64,000 nucleotides of DNA from Trileptium ribeirensis (GCA_030248225.1 JASANE010007192.1:18956-82955); one strand, 5' to 3'. Shown: positions 10,467-47,639, counted from the stretch's first letter. A program made the numbers and translations. The notes: generated by a model from the letters alone, not told the origin.

Positions 10467-11690
10467 TGCAACTCTATTGACCTAGCAGGAATGATCGCTC
10501 GGGTAGCTTCAGACGGGGGTGCGGCTGCAAACGTTTCAGTTGGCTGTGATTTGCGTGGACTTGGAATACTGGTCAGCTTTTCGTATAGCGAATCCGTAAT
10601 TCTTACCCATGTTCTCGAAATCCGCCCACGTTTTCGTAAGCTCTGGTGCAAAACAGTATTATATTTTGAGGGGTCGAAAGGAAAAATTCCGGTTCCACCA
10701 AAGGCATTGATGATGGCCTTTGGATCCACAGATTTCCACAAGCGATTGATAAATCTGCAAAACTCCAAACGAGTAAACGCTGTTGCACGTTCAGTAGTTC
10801 GGGTGTTTTCCGTCAAGAAATCGGCCAATTTCAGCTTCATCCACTTCAATAGTCCGCAATCTAGTGGCTGCAGATCATCAGTGCAATGACGTGCGAGCTT
10901 CAGCATTACGACATCTTCATTCTTGGCATGCAATGTAAGACGGAGGAAAACATGGGAAGTATGGCTATTGAGCAGGATTAAGATTCTTCGAAGCTTGACT
11001 CGACTACAGAAAGTCGTAGAAGATCTGCTGGGTCAACCAACCATGGTCTGAGACCGAGACAGTAAATCCTTCCATGCTAGTTTCCGGCACCGCACGTTGA
11101 GGTATTTTTTTCAACCGAAAGGTAACCAGGGGAGAAAACATCTCGCTTTTCGCGGAACAGACAGCTAAAACCGAAGTGTTCGTCTTACCCTCGGCAATGC
11201 GATGAGCGTATGCGTGCTTGTTCACCTCACTCACGAAAGTCCCTGATGTTGGGTTTGTAGTTGAATCCTGTCTCATAGAAGTTTATAATGTGATCTGCGA
11301 TATGGGTCCCATGCGACAAACGTTCTTGCAAAATTCTGGATCGTCGCCGACCATGTCAAAAAACGGAAAAATAACAAAAGGATTGTCTGGTGCTTCTTTC
11401 TGACTCACCGAGAATTCCATCGGCTTTTTGGTGGACAAACGGTTTCTGGACATGAACAGGTGGACCCATGTCATGCCGGGACCTCCCTCACCGAACCCTG
11501 GGATTTCATACGCATCGCAGTAATCGTCGACGATACCAGGATCTTGTTCGTCTCGAAGCCTTTACAAGCTCTTGCCATAACTTTAGCCATCAGCGCAATA
11601 TTCGCCTCCTGTTCTTCTGTCAGTCTGGAATAACACGGACACGCGTATATATAGGTATAACACGCATTATCTATATTCGGTAAATTTGAA

Positions 11691-12335
11691 AAAAAAATTC
11701 CGAAATACTAACATCGAGCTCCTGATGCCTCATCGTAGCGAATCGTAAAATCTCCTCGAAACCTAAAAACATTTTCCAAAAAGATTATTGGAGACATCGT
11801 TAGAAATACTGTCTTCTTGACATTAGTCAATCAAGGGTTCGTTGCAAATTGGTCAAGTCAATAGTTTTACATCTGGCTACAAATGAAGTGTCTTTAGAAT
11901 ATCCATTTATTCAGTAATGTCCAGATGCATAGTCGTATTTTGGTGTCCTAGCGCATCAGTGGTGTTGCTCGTCTATTAGTTCCCCATTTTGTTCTCCTAC
12001 AGAATTCTTAAAAATATAGGCTGTTACTTGACGTTTGGCAGTTGAATACAGAGTAAGAATTAAACATTGTAAGTAAAGTCGGTGATGTGAATGTAGGGTA
12101 GTTAAACTTGTCAGCGATCAGCAGTACAGGTTTGTTTGGTACTGTAAACAATTAACATAGAGCGGCGCAGTATAATACATTTATCGACGGATACTAGTAT
12201 GAATTTTATTGTGTAGCTTCGTCACAAAACTTTTCATGCACCGCTGCATTTTTATATCAAATTTACTTTATCATGTTTTATGGACTTGTACGTACTTCTT
12301 TAAAGTTATGCTCGAAAGAAATTTTCCCTAAAGCT
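11691..12335. other. No gene seen; upstream flank of PSMC6
   Basis: AT-rich, no recognised ORF or repeat. It would contain any distal promoter of PSMC6; I see no convincing TATA box. Confidence 0.4.
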
Positions 12336-12456
12336 GTGTTGACCATGAACAATATAATTCTCACTAGCCCCTAAGTTTCAAATATCAATATTAGTGTGTT
12401 AACCCTGAGCAGTTAATTCTCACTGGCCGCTAAATTTCATCTATCAAGTTTAGTGG
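12336..12456. repeat. Two direct copies of a ~60-bp unit just upstream of PSMC6
   Basis: A segment GTTGACCATGAACA...TTCTCACTAGCCCCTAAG...TTAGTG (about 12338-12395) is repeated as GTTAACCCTGAGCA...TTCTCACTGGCCGCTAAA...TTAGTG (about 12398-12455). It lies 76-190 bp upstream of the PSMC6 start codon, in the probable promoter or 5' leader. Function is unknown. Confidence 0.7.
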
Positions 12457-12531
12457 GCTAGCAGACCTTCGAGAGGATATCACCTTTTAATTTTAAGGTA
12501 CCTACTGTATTTATTTAATTAATATTCTGAA

Positions 12532-38153
<25,622 letters not shown>

Positions 38154-39740
38154 AACCGAATTATTGTTGCATTTTTTATTATTTGTCGGTATTATGATGA
38201 ACGGCTAGGATTTGGATTGGTGGCTGTTGAGTCCACATAAACCAAGTCTGTTATGATTTGCCTATGTAGCTGACAATATGACATTATTAACAACAATACC
38301 AACAAAATTACCAGAACAGCAAGTATAGTTGTTATATATGTACAATATGAAGCTGGCAATTATTTATCTTACTGTTCCTGTAAAAAAGTTTCGATAATAT
38401 GGTATGAAAGTTATAATCGAAAATCTGGACCCGATGTCCACACTCTGTTCGGCAATGAGTATCGATAACAGCGGCTCGCCATTTTCGTGGTAGAAATTTG
38501 AAGGCTATTAATAATAGACATAAGCACAGTTTCGGACAGAATCCTTTGGACTTATTTATTACTTAGAGCGGTAAATACTGATTATGTGAAACGTTGGTCG
38601 TAAAGATCACTCGCTGATCTTTGCGATTGGTGTATCTTACGTGAGGTGCGCTATACATAACTGTATTGCTTGAGGTCGTATATCATGTTTTTGGTTAAAA
38701 TAAACTAATGGCTATTTCTTGATTGAGCATTACAAATGAGTCGGAATTTAACTCATTAGAACCATGCGGCCCTACCTTTGTTCAGTAAAAATTACCCAGG
38801 TTTTTTAGCACGGCATGAGCTAAAATTTGCTTTATCCAGTAAACTCAAACTTTAACGCAGTGAAAAGAGTTGCTTAACTGAATCAGATTTGGCATAGCTT
38901 CTAAGCGAATAGTATGACGAAGACGCCACAGCCGACATGTAGTTTCTATGTCACGAAAGCGTCCTTTTATAAGCTAACACAGAAACGTAGGGTTATAATT
39001 TGGTACTGGGTATTATATTTGATGATCGCAGATATACGTAAGAAGCATATAAATGCGCGTTTGTACCTCACCGAATCGTGTATCGTTCACTTAGCAATTA
39101 GATGTGAAAGATGTCTTTTAGCACCATTCAATTAGTGTTTATAAGAGAAGTGCTACTATGGATGTACAAGCGGACCTAAAGTAAACTCACGCATTATATT
39201 GAGTATCTTGTACTAAGAAAAACCGGGGTCGCCCAAACTATGCTAAATTTGGATTGTAAAATTGTTGCAAAAGTATTATAAGTTGACGTCTGAGTAGAGT
39301 TATGAATATCCTGATCAATAATGCGCAATACCAGCAATGAATAATTTAGTCCATGTTCTACCATTCATTATTCGCAGGGATAGAATGCATTTATATTCTT
39401 GCTGCCAGGCAATAACGAATGTTTCGAGGTCACTTTTGGTGTTGTTTAATGGTTGTTCGTATTCACACACTTGAATCTATGAATTTTGGAGTATCGTTTT
39501 TTAATTCTTTGGAATCGTTTTTTGGAGTAAATCTAGAGTATGTGACTAGATTCTTGTCGGACGGTTTTGATATTACTCCCTAAATTTCGGTTGTCGTCGC
39601 TTATTTATATGATTACAGCTGAAGTTTTGAGTAATTATGTAAGAAAGAGTGCGGAACAGAGTTGTATTGCTCTGTTTGGAACTTTATACGAGGATTATCA
39701 AGTATACCGATTCTACTAGTTTTTTTTGTGTAATTCACGG
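38154..39740 (+). other. PSMC6 3' flank; candidate poly(A) signal at 38699-38704
   Basis: No gene seen. AATAAA at 38699-38704 is the first canonical hexamer downstream of the stop and would give a 3' UTR of about 560 nt; unconfirmed. The rest is unrecognised AT-rich DNA. Confidence 0.4.
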
Positions 39741-40455
39741 AAGGAAAATTAAACTAAAAAGTTTTTATCTATTTGTACCGGAAAGCAAGCAAAGAAAACC
39801 CCAGATTTTCAACTAGGATGAGCTAGGGTATCTTATGTGCCCAGACAATTTAGCACGTACGTTTTGTAAAAGATATAATTATGTGGAGTTTGGATGAATA
39901 AAGAGGTATATGAGATATGAGAGAAGGCAAAGGAAACTAAAAAGTTTTTCTCTATTTGTACCGGAAAGCAAGCAAAGCAAAGCCCAGATTTGCAACTAGG
40001 ATGAGCTAGGGTATATTATGTGCCCAGACAATTTAGCACGTACGTTTTGTAAAAGATATAATTATGTGGAGTTTGGATGAATAAAGAGGTATATGACATA
40101 TGAGAGAAGGAAAAGGAAACTAAAAAGATTTTATCTATTTGTACCGGAAAGCAAGCAAAGAAAACCCCAGATTTTCAACTAGGATGAGCTAGGGTATCTT
40201 ATGTGCCCAGACAATTTAGCACGTACGTTTTGTAAAAGATATAATTATGTGGAGTTTGGATGAATAAAGAGGTATATGACATATGAGAGAAGGAAAAGGA
40301 AACTAAAAAGTTTTTATCTATTTGTACCGGAAAGCAAGCAAAGAAAACCCCAGATTTTCAACTAGGATGAGCTAGGGTATCTTATGTGCCCAGACAATTT
40401 AGCACGTACGTTTTGTAAAAGATATAATTATGTGGAGTTTGGATGAATAAAGAGG
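39741..40455. repeat. Four tandem copies of a 183-bp unit
   Basis: The AAACTAAAAAG(T/A)TTTT block recurs with exact 183-bp spacing (G at 39761, 39944, 40127, 40310). Copies 1, 3 and 4 differ by only a few bases over the whole unit, including CACGTACGTTTTGTAAAAG and GGAGTTTGGATGAATAAAG. No long ORF. It looks like a young local satellite. Confidence 0.95.
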
Positions 40456-41545
40456 TGTAAATGAGATACTTGAAAACTGGAATAAATGCTACGATGCCTT
40501 ACAGGGTGTATCTATCCGATGGGATTCTACAGGTATATATTTATGGACGTCCAAATGCAATGGCATAATTTGTGTATGTTCAATTACATTTTTTGGCCAA
40601 TATGTTCCCCTTCCATCTTGGTATTGCAGGTTTGCAAGACAATGACATGTCTTCTGTGGTTGCCGTCAAGGACAAATAAAGAGAAACGAGTGTTGCCGCC
40701 TAAAAGTCCTTGCCGCCTTAAAGTCAGGAGACATCGGAATGCCTAACCTGGAGTTATGGTGTCATGGAACTAGAATAGTGCTATACATATATGTGATGAG
40801 TTATGGAGAAATGCTAAGTTGGACAAGATATTTCTAGCAGGCGTTTTTTGAGCCTACGTGATATTAGTATAGTTGACTGTCCCAAAATTTATAAAGAAAT
40901 AAGAATAGCACTGCTTAAAACCGATTTCAGTAAAAGAGGTGACTTGTTGCCATCCTAGTTTCGTTTGGACATCATAGTGGCTGAAGGTACTTATGATTTG
41001 TGGATCCGCATAATATTTAGAAGTGAGCGAATGCCCTTTTGATTGGACCCTTTGATATTCAGGCCAGTATATTACAAAATCTTTCGAACGGTTTAAATCC
41101 TAATTTGTAGAGGGTAATTCAGGAAAGATATTGCGCATATAGCGGCATTTTGTGAACCAACTTCCTCATTATTTTATCAGCTAACTGCTCTACGAAGGAA
41201 TAGCAAACACTATTCACCTTTTGCTCGCGAATTTGGTACCTGGAATAAAATTAACAGATACGAAATGTCAAATGTTCTAATCTCGTTTAACAAAATGCGC
41301 TTTTTACAGTTAGCCAAAGTATAAATGACATCAATCGCTGTACCATCACCGGGTCATCAATACTGTGATTGTTCTAAGACGAAATCTCCGATGTCTATGC
41401 AGACTGTGGGTATTGCTAGCAGTCAATATTTCTTTGGGGTGTTTCAAACAGTTCTGATACGTTCTAATAACGTAGTGGGCTTTATGCTGACGATATAACT
41501 TTTTTCTGTAACTGAGGTTCTTTTTTTTTCCAATATATACCATAC
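40456..41545 (+). pseudogene. Possible heavily decayed LINE ORF2 C-terminal remnant
   Basis: Broken frames read LKSGDIGMPNLELWCHGTR (near 40720-40780) and, later, REFGTWNKINRYEMSNVL (about 41223-41275). These loosely resemble the GGLGLPNLELYY and KYLQLRH regions after the RT of L1-like LINEs. Many stops; weak resemblance only. No intact gene. Confidence 0.25.
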
Positions 41546-41760
41546 ACATTAAGTAACCCTGAGGTTATAGCGTAATTTATAACGTTAGAAAAAAGAACAT
41601 CTTCGAGCAGGAGATTCGGGGCGCGGCGGCCTCCCAACGTAGGCTTCGTATATGTCTCATATATATAAGGATTTTAGCTTATTTATGCTAAGACTAAGGC
41701 TTAGTATTTCGAGAACGGCTGGCCTACATTTTGTTTCTGCCGCTCAGGGTTACTTGGGCC
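41546..41760. mobile_element. hAT-like MITE, CTAAGACTAAGG family, copy 1
   Basis: 215 bp between identical 8-bp TACCATAC copies (41538-41545, 41761-41768). The termini share AAGTAACCCTGAG in inverted orientation. Internal family markers: AACGTTAGAAAAAAGAACA, and GCTAAGACTAAGGCTTAGTA. Non-coding. Confidence 0.85.
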
Positions 41761-41768
41761 TACCATAC

Positions 41769-43274
41769 GATGAATAACTAGCGATTTGGTGCGCAGTTTT
41801 TACTTCGACAGTAAGTGTGTGATGGATTGTTATAATGTAACACCGATTAAATAGACGTGTAGCCTCAGCGCAAAGCCAGTGGGTCGGTGTTTTTTGGCTT
41901 TTTAGTAAACTGTTATCTACAATAATGAGCTGCTGTAAAATTTTACATAGATATAATATGGAAATAGCTTTACTGTAAACTACTGTCTAATGATGTTACT
42001 TATAAACTACATAAATATGTCTTAGTATAATTTTGCGTATGTTAGTTGTTGAGTAAATTTCTGCTCTTCCTATTCCGCGGCGCTCACGTTTTCATGTGCC
42101 CAATGTTTGGAACCTATGTCCACCACACAGTGTCGGCACACTATCGACAACAGGGTGTCTTAGACACCCCATGCTTTTATTGCATGAGTAACTAGCTAGG
42201 GATATTACCATTTCTCGACAGTGTCAAGCACACCGTATCTTCTTGCAGTTTTATTGACAGTGTACGGCATTTTTTCATCAACGTTCATATGGTCTAGATA
42301 CAAATATCGTGAATTAAAAATCGCATAAGCTACAGCGGGTGACTGTTACAGTTAATTCGCACCAAATTGGTAGCTAAGGGGGTGTGTGCGACACTGTAAA
42401 GAAGCTAGGGATGTGTCGCACACCCTCGACAGTTGATTTACGGTATGGTTGTCACCCTGACTGTCTATGCGGTAGGGTTGCCACTACAGGGGACAAAAGT
42501 TCCAAGCACGGGAAACATCATAACGTGAACGCCGCAAATTCGTATAGCATATTTAGACGAGGTTTTGTGCACTCGCTTTGTGAAGTTCCTTAATCAATCG
42601 CCTAACTGCTGCGAAATGTCTTATACGGGATAACGTGCGTGTCTTATAATTAAACAAGCCAGTTACAATTCGCGGATGCGGCAAAAATTTGTTCAACATT
42701 GTTCATAGACGTGAATCTTTGGCAATGCAGTAGACATATATAGAGTGATACTTCTTTCTGTAAAAGCTAGGTAGTAGATTGTCCCGACAAACATTACAAC
42801 AGTGGTAAATGATTGGACAAAAATTTAAATCAGGCTTTACCTAAGCATATATGTAATCATTGTTGTGCATCTTTTATGGCGTAAATGAAGTATTGTAGGT
42901 TTCGCAGAATATAATGTTCGAAAAAAGTGGACAGTTTTGTCTCTAGTAGTCTGGGCAGCTGTTTACAAGAAACTAAAATCTGTAACAGATGGCTATGATT
43001 TTCAGTTTCTTGCAATGAGCGCTTAGACGAAGGAATGTATTTATCTTTATTGATTCCTAGTGAAGTATTTAATGAGCCTTGTATATGCGTTATAGCATAG
43101 GTGCACGGTGGGGGGGAGGGGTGTTGCCCACATAACGTTCCACCACCTCGGGGGCTTTACTTGAAGGGGTTATCAAAAACAAGTGGAGGAACCACGCGGG
43201 CCTTTCGGTTGCTTCAACCTCGCTCCACCATCAGTCTCATGTATAAAAATGCTAAAACATCAAATAATTAAGTG
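41769..43274. other. No gene seen; one hairpin
   Basis: Contains a stem-loop GGTGTGTGCGACAC (42381-42394) against GTGTCGCACACCC (42413-42425) and a C/G-rich patch near 43100-43240. The sequence TCGACAGTGT recurs nearby. No recognised ORF. Confidence 0.5.
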
Positions 43275-43278
43275 TTAA

Positions 43279-43544
43279 GGCGTGTTCACACGGTCAAACT
43301 TTTTGCTCAAATTTTGAGCTCAAAATTTGATCAAAATTTAACGGGGATTTTTTAATGAATATTGCGATATTTCAAAATTTGAGATCAAAGTTTGAGTTCA
43401 AACTTTTTCATGTAATAGACTTAGGTATCACACTTTACAGTGTTCACACGTTCAAACTTACAAAAAATGCAAAAAAGATGCTTTCAAATTTTGATCAAAA
43501 TTTGAGCTCAAATTTTGATCTAAGTTTCAGCGTGTAAACATGCC
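43279..43544. mobile_element. TTAA-flanked MITE (piggyBac-like) with AT palindromes
   Basis: 266 bp flanked by TTAA (43275-43278, 43545-43548). The termini GGCGTGTTCACACGGTCAAA and the inverse of GGCATGTTTACACGCTGAAA are an imperfect ~20-bp inverted repeat. The interior is rich in TTTTGATCAAAATTTGAGCTC-type palindromes. TTAA suggests piggyBac; the CGTGTTCACACG motif is also reminiscent of Harbinger elements, whose TWA duplications fit less well here. Confidence 0.75.
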
Positions 43545-43696
43545 TTAACTGAAAATAACTTTCCGAGACAGAGCAAACTTATAGTAGGTCTTTTAGGCAG
43601 ATTTTGAGCGTCACTTTATGCCATCAAAGCCGGAATGTCATGAAAGTATTTCCTATAATTGCACACATCATTGTCTAAATGCCGCATAAAAGTGCT

Positions 43697-43901
43697 GGCC
43701 CATGTCAACTTTAGGGGTCGAAGTATAATGGATGCCATGCCGTTCTCGATATACTAAGCCTTTGTCTTAGCCTAAGCTAAGGTCCCTATAGGTGCCATGT
43801 ACTAAGCCTAAGTCGGGGGGCTGCAGCCCCCCGAACCCCCCGCTCTGAGCTGTTCTTTTTTCTAACGTTATAACGTCCGGCCCCTAAAGTTGACATGGGC
43901 C
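43697..43901. mobile_element. hAT-like MITE, CTAAGACTAAGG family, copy 2
   Basis: 205 bp between perfect 8-bp AAAGTGCT copies (43689-43696, 43902-43909), with a perfect 21-bp terminal inverted repeat starting GGCCCATGTCAACTTTAG. Shares TAAGCCTAAGTCGGGGG and AGCTGTTCTTTTTTCTAACG with its relatives. The best-preserved copy of the family here. Confidence 0.93.
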
Positions 43902-43909
43902 AAAGTGCT

Positions 43910-44749
43910 AATAAAACAGCTCTTAAGTTCTGTTGCTTTACTAAAACAATAATTATATATTTTTTACATACAATAAAATATTGATCTAAAACAAGCTAAA
44001 GCCTAAATAAATATTATCAAATTCTATGATTAAAACATTATTATACGTATAAATTACAACATTACTGGACATTTGTATAACTGTAGCGTATCCAATTTAC
44101 TTTCTGAAATATTTTGTATCTTTGCCGACAATTGATATTTTATACTGTCCTGGCTGCTATTAAACTATCCCATTTAACTCATGGCGCGGACGATCTTTAT
44201 TTGAGGCATTTCGTAGCAGACCGGGCACTTGAAATTGAGAAAAAATGAGTAAAATGTTAAGCAACATATTTTTATACATATAAGCAACATATTCAGCAAC
44301 TTCGAAAACCTCTAGCCATATTTCTACATAGAGAGCTTGGAAAAATTTTTTACTATATTTTTGATGCTAAAATCTAACAAATTTAAATATATACACCAAT
44401 GTCTCTGAGTCTGTCCAATATATGGTAAAAACGATGCTACCAAGGTGTTGAAAGGGCTAAAAACTGCAAAAGCTCATCTTTCAATCCAATAAGCAATAAA
44501 CTTACTGTGTTAAAATTTAGAAAATTTAACTTTTTTCGGTATATTTAAACTGGGAATCATAGGTCGAAACTAGGCTGCTCTGAATAAAAAATCCATAACA
44601 GCTAAATTTTGATGAGAGGATTTTCGATCCAATGCCTCTGGCAAGCGATATAAACCTCAAATGCTCGGCGACCCCATTTGGCAAAAATCAAATTCTCCAA
44701 TTCATGTATTTTTATGTAAGAATTTAGGTAGGGGATAATTTATGGCAGT
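43910..44749. other. No gene seen
   Basis: AT-rich, no recognised ORF, repeat or motif. Confidence 0.5.
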
Positions 44750-45040
44750 ACCGTTTTTAATAAGTTTTCCAGTAAGTATACATCGCTGAGTAAAGCTTTT
44801 ACATAACCTGCACTGTAACATATTTCAGAAAGCTTTCCAACAGTTGTACAAGCTGTACCTTCGAAATAAAGGTGGCTATCGAGTAAAGTTATGCGTTTTT
44901 AATAAGTTTTGCAGTAGGTATACATTGCTGAATAAAGCTTTTAACCTGCGCTGTAACATATTTTAGAAAGCTTTCCAACAGTTGCACAAGCTGTATCTTC
45001 GAAATTTAAAGGTAGCTATCGAGTAAAGTTATGCGTTTTG
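44750..45040. repeat. Two tandem copies of a ~142-bp unit
   Basis: GTTTTTAATAAGTTTT-CAGTA-GTATACAT at 44753 and 44895, both ending in GGT-GCTATCGAGTAAAGTTATGCG. About 88-90% similar by eye. Confidence 0.9.
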
Positions 45041-45429
45041 CTAATTAAGATATGCTTTTTCATGTAAATAGTTCAAGAAATGTTTAACACAATGAATGAT
45101 ATCAGCAGCTCACTTATCGGTGGTCATGGATTAAGGAAAAATACGGCTGTGAACGTGTGAAATTAGCACTGTAACCGATTTCTCAAAGATACTATATTAA
45201 CAGAGGTAATTAGATGGCAGTATATATCGTGTCACATTGGAACTAAATATCTAGTACGATCCATCATGTTTCGGAACAAACTATCAGTGATGTTGTGTCA
45301 ATGAACCTGAAATACAAATTATTCAGCAGGTTTATCATAGTTGCTAAGACATTATATAATTATCGAAAACAATTCAATAATAATATCAAGTTTTTCTGAT
45401 GGCTTCTTGAGAAATCATATATACATATA
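45041..45429. other. No gene seen
   Basis: Unrecognised AT-rich sequence. Confidence 0.5.
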
Positions 45430-45760
45430 TATCACACATGCCGAACCACCCCCTGAAGCCTCACACCACCCCAACCCGAGACCCTGGTCTACCCTCAAGG
45501 GGTACCACCCTACCCCCTGAGGCTCCGCACTTCTCCTCTCCCCCTAAATTTTCACACAAATAAAAGGAAATTAGCGAAAAATTGGGGAGAAATCATCAAA
45601 ATTGTGGGTGCGACTGGGGGAAGAGGGGGGTGGGTGGCCAACTTTTTGTCATCACGCCATTCCCTGGCAACTTGAGGGCCTTTACCCTCTCTCTTGATAC
45701 TAGTCCACCCTGCCGGCCGACCTCGACTACCCCTGAGACCACGTAAGGCCAGCATGTATG
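45430..45760. repeat. C-rich dispersed repeat, copy 1
   Basis: Begins ATGCCGAACCACCCCCTGAAGCC, contains CTGGTCTACC-TCAAGGGGT, then an A-rich core, then a G-rich/C-rich right half. Resembles 47640-48000 in the order of these blocks. Possibly an unclassified MITE; ends not defined. Confidence 0.5.
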
Positions 45761-46440
45761 ATATATAGACTTATAAATTGTATGCGTAAAAAAGATTTTT
45801 CTCATAAAACGTATATACTATTAGCGCCAAGAGTGAGCTACAGCACAACCACGACTGAGCAGAAATGTACACAGTGTTTTGAAAAGTTGGGAGTCGATGA
45901 GACAAATATGCAAAATCAAATATATGCTTGGTCAAATTTAATAAAATTTGAAATTCGGGTTTGAAGCGATTGGTTTTTCATTCGATGTCTACTGGGGCAG
46001 ATATAAACAAAGAAAACGTCTATCCCTCTGTATTGGCCACATTCATGAATCAGCACCATAGTTATTATAGATATTGCAATGAAAATTAGCAAATTGACAT
46101 GTTGTGTAATTATGTTTTATCAGACAAAATGGTCAAGACGTGGCACCAGCAATCTAAGTCTCAAGAGCGCTATAGTTTGCATCAAGTTGAAGATTTTGAG
46201 TCCTTAGGGACGTCGGTTTCATCAGCCGTTGTTTAGTAATGCCCGTCACCAAAATTAAAGATGCTGTACGGCCTAACCAGCAACACTCAACACTAAAGTT
46301 GGAAATAGTTTTCTCGTTGGAAACGTGAAGCTGAGGATAACTTATATAGATTGCTAATTTCTGGGGTCTCTTCGTAATGGTTTTAAAAGAACATCTGTGT
46401 GTATAAAACGTAAAAATATAGCAAAGATATTACAAAATGT
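45761..46440. other. No gene seen
   Basis: Short non-conserved ORFs only; nothing recognised. Confidence 0.5.
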
Positions 46441-46444
46441 TTAA

Positions 46445-46709
46445 CCCTTTCATGCCCGAATTAATTTATGTATCGTGCAATGTTTGACAAACTCAAGCGT
46501 GCGCCAGGGATCAAACCTGAAACGCACGGGTGAAACTTCTGTACGCAACCCACTGAGCTATCTGAGAGCTGTTGCTCGATTCCTTAAGGAACCTCACAAT
46601 TCGAGCGAATAACAACGTACGTTCAAACATACGATATACGACAAACTCAGTAAACACAAGGAGTCGCAATGTGCGTTCGGTCCATTTGGGCCTAGTGGGC
46701 ATGAGAGGG
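46445..46709. mobile_element. piggyBac-like MITE carrying a tRNA-like segment
   Basis: 265 bp flanked by TTAA (46441-46444, 46710-46713), with termini CCCTTTCATGCCC and the inverse of CCCTCTCATGCCC. TTAA duplications and CCCTTT-type ends are typical of piggyBac. On the minus strand it contains box-A-like TAGCTCAGTGGG (46555-46566) and box-B-like GGTTTGATCCC (about 46510-46522). No transposase. Confidence 0.85.
46505..46575 (-). repeat. tRNA-like segment within the MITE
   Basis: Minus-strand sequence with a good box A and a near-consensus box B separated by a tRNA-like distance. D and anticodon stems are poor, so it is not a functional tRNA. It may be a tRNA-derived SINE head captured by the MITE, or chance resemblance. 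Confidence 0.4.
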
Positions 46710-46713
46710 TTAA

Positions 46714-47639
46714 AGCAGTTTTGATAAACAATGATATGGGTAAATTACATTATTTATTATAGTTATGTATGATATATAGCGTGTATGTTTATGTTGTTAT
46801 ATTCTCTGAAGCACATATTAGCACAAGAAGCTTACCATTTAGCAGTAATTACTTAGCTTAGGCTTAGACTTATGTTTAAAATTTTCGGGAACTAAAATTC
46901 CAAAGTTTTGTAGCATTCATTTTTACCAGTTTTCTCCTAAGTTGGTAATTTCCAACAAGTTTTCCTAATTTCGCCTAATTTTTGCTCATTTGCCCATATT
47001 ACTGTCTATCCAAAATGTTTATCCGGTGCGTGGGTGCGGGTGCGAAGCCTCAGGAGAATTCAGGCTACCTTCCACGGTGGGATGGTCGATGCCCCGACGA
47101 GGGGGAGTCCGTGCTTCATGGGTGATAATCCCCCTCTCCAACATGGGCATGTATGATGATTACATAAGACAGCCAATCTGGTGTAAGATTTAAGTATTTG
47201 CCAATATCCATGACCTACCTTACATCTGCGTGACTAATAATATACGTAAACGTCTGAGTATACGAAGAAGTTATGTTAATTCAGGGGCGTTGGAATAGAA
47301 CCCCGTGTGGGCCCACATACTTTAGTTGCGGGGCGCACCTGTGCTATCGATCCCTGCAATTGGGACTAATGATTTCACAACGCTTGTATGCCAATGTTCG
47401 ATATTATTCATTCGAGTTTTCGTTTTAGGTATAATTTGTGCAGGATGCTGTTCTCAACGTAGCGTCTTCCTTAACATATTCTTCTCCCCTTGGGACTTTA
47501 GACACATTTCAACGTGGGCATACATAGTGTGGTTCTTAAGTTGCCATATGTATACTAGAGAACTATGGGAGGCCCGAGCCCCAAAGAGGGTAGCGAAGAA
47601 TGTAGGAGCGGATCTATCCCAACGTGTCGCTTATTATCA
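46714..47639. other. No gene seen
   Basis: A G/C-richer patch near 47025-47135 resembles the C-rich repeat family in part (GCGAAGCCTCAGG). The 117-codon ORF at 47326-47679 is unrecognised and overlaps the next repeat. Confidence 0.4.

Larger units (their letters stand above)
9602..10476. mobile_element. hAT-like MITE with CCGGACCC arrays, inserted in the transposase relic
   Basis: 875 bp flanked by identical 8-bp TTGACCTA copies (9594-9601 and 10477-10484). The termini are a perfect 10-bp inverted repeat, TAGAGTTGCA and TGCAACTCTA. Inside each end is a block of CCGGACCCGGACCCGGAATTTT-type repeats; the middle (9870-10320) is unique and non-coding. The 8-bp duplication and end sequence fit hAT. 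Apparent proline/glycine-rich ORFs here are repeat translations. Confidence 0.9.
9210..11690 (-). pseudogene. Pogo/Tigger-type (DDE_1) transposase relic
   Basis: Read on the minus strand, frames from about 11690 down to 9210 give a broken pogo/jerky-like transposase. There is an N-terminal CENP-B-type helical segment (LTEEQEANIALMAKVMAR near 11640-11590), the W-x-x-x-F-x-x-R ... KKP linker (about 11460-11400), an NPF-x-I-x-x-FF segment, a segment corresponding to the ETGFNYKPN region (about 11280), and EGKTNTSVLAVCSA (about 11190-11150). The C-terminal TTDDLQPLD-type block is DDLQPLDCGLLK (about 10880-10845), followed by FGGTGIFPFDPSKY. At least one frameshift and stops break it. A hAT MITE (9602-10476) interrupts the C-terminal part, with coding-like sequence resuming on its far side down to about 9210. 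Family role: cut-and-paste transposition at TA sites. Surrounding terminal repeats were not found. Confidence 0.75.
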
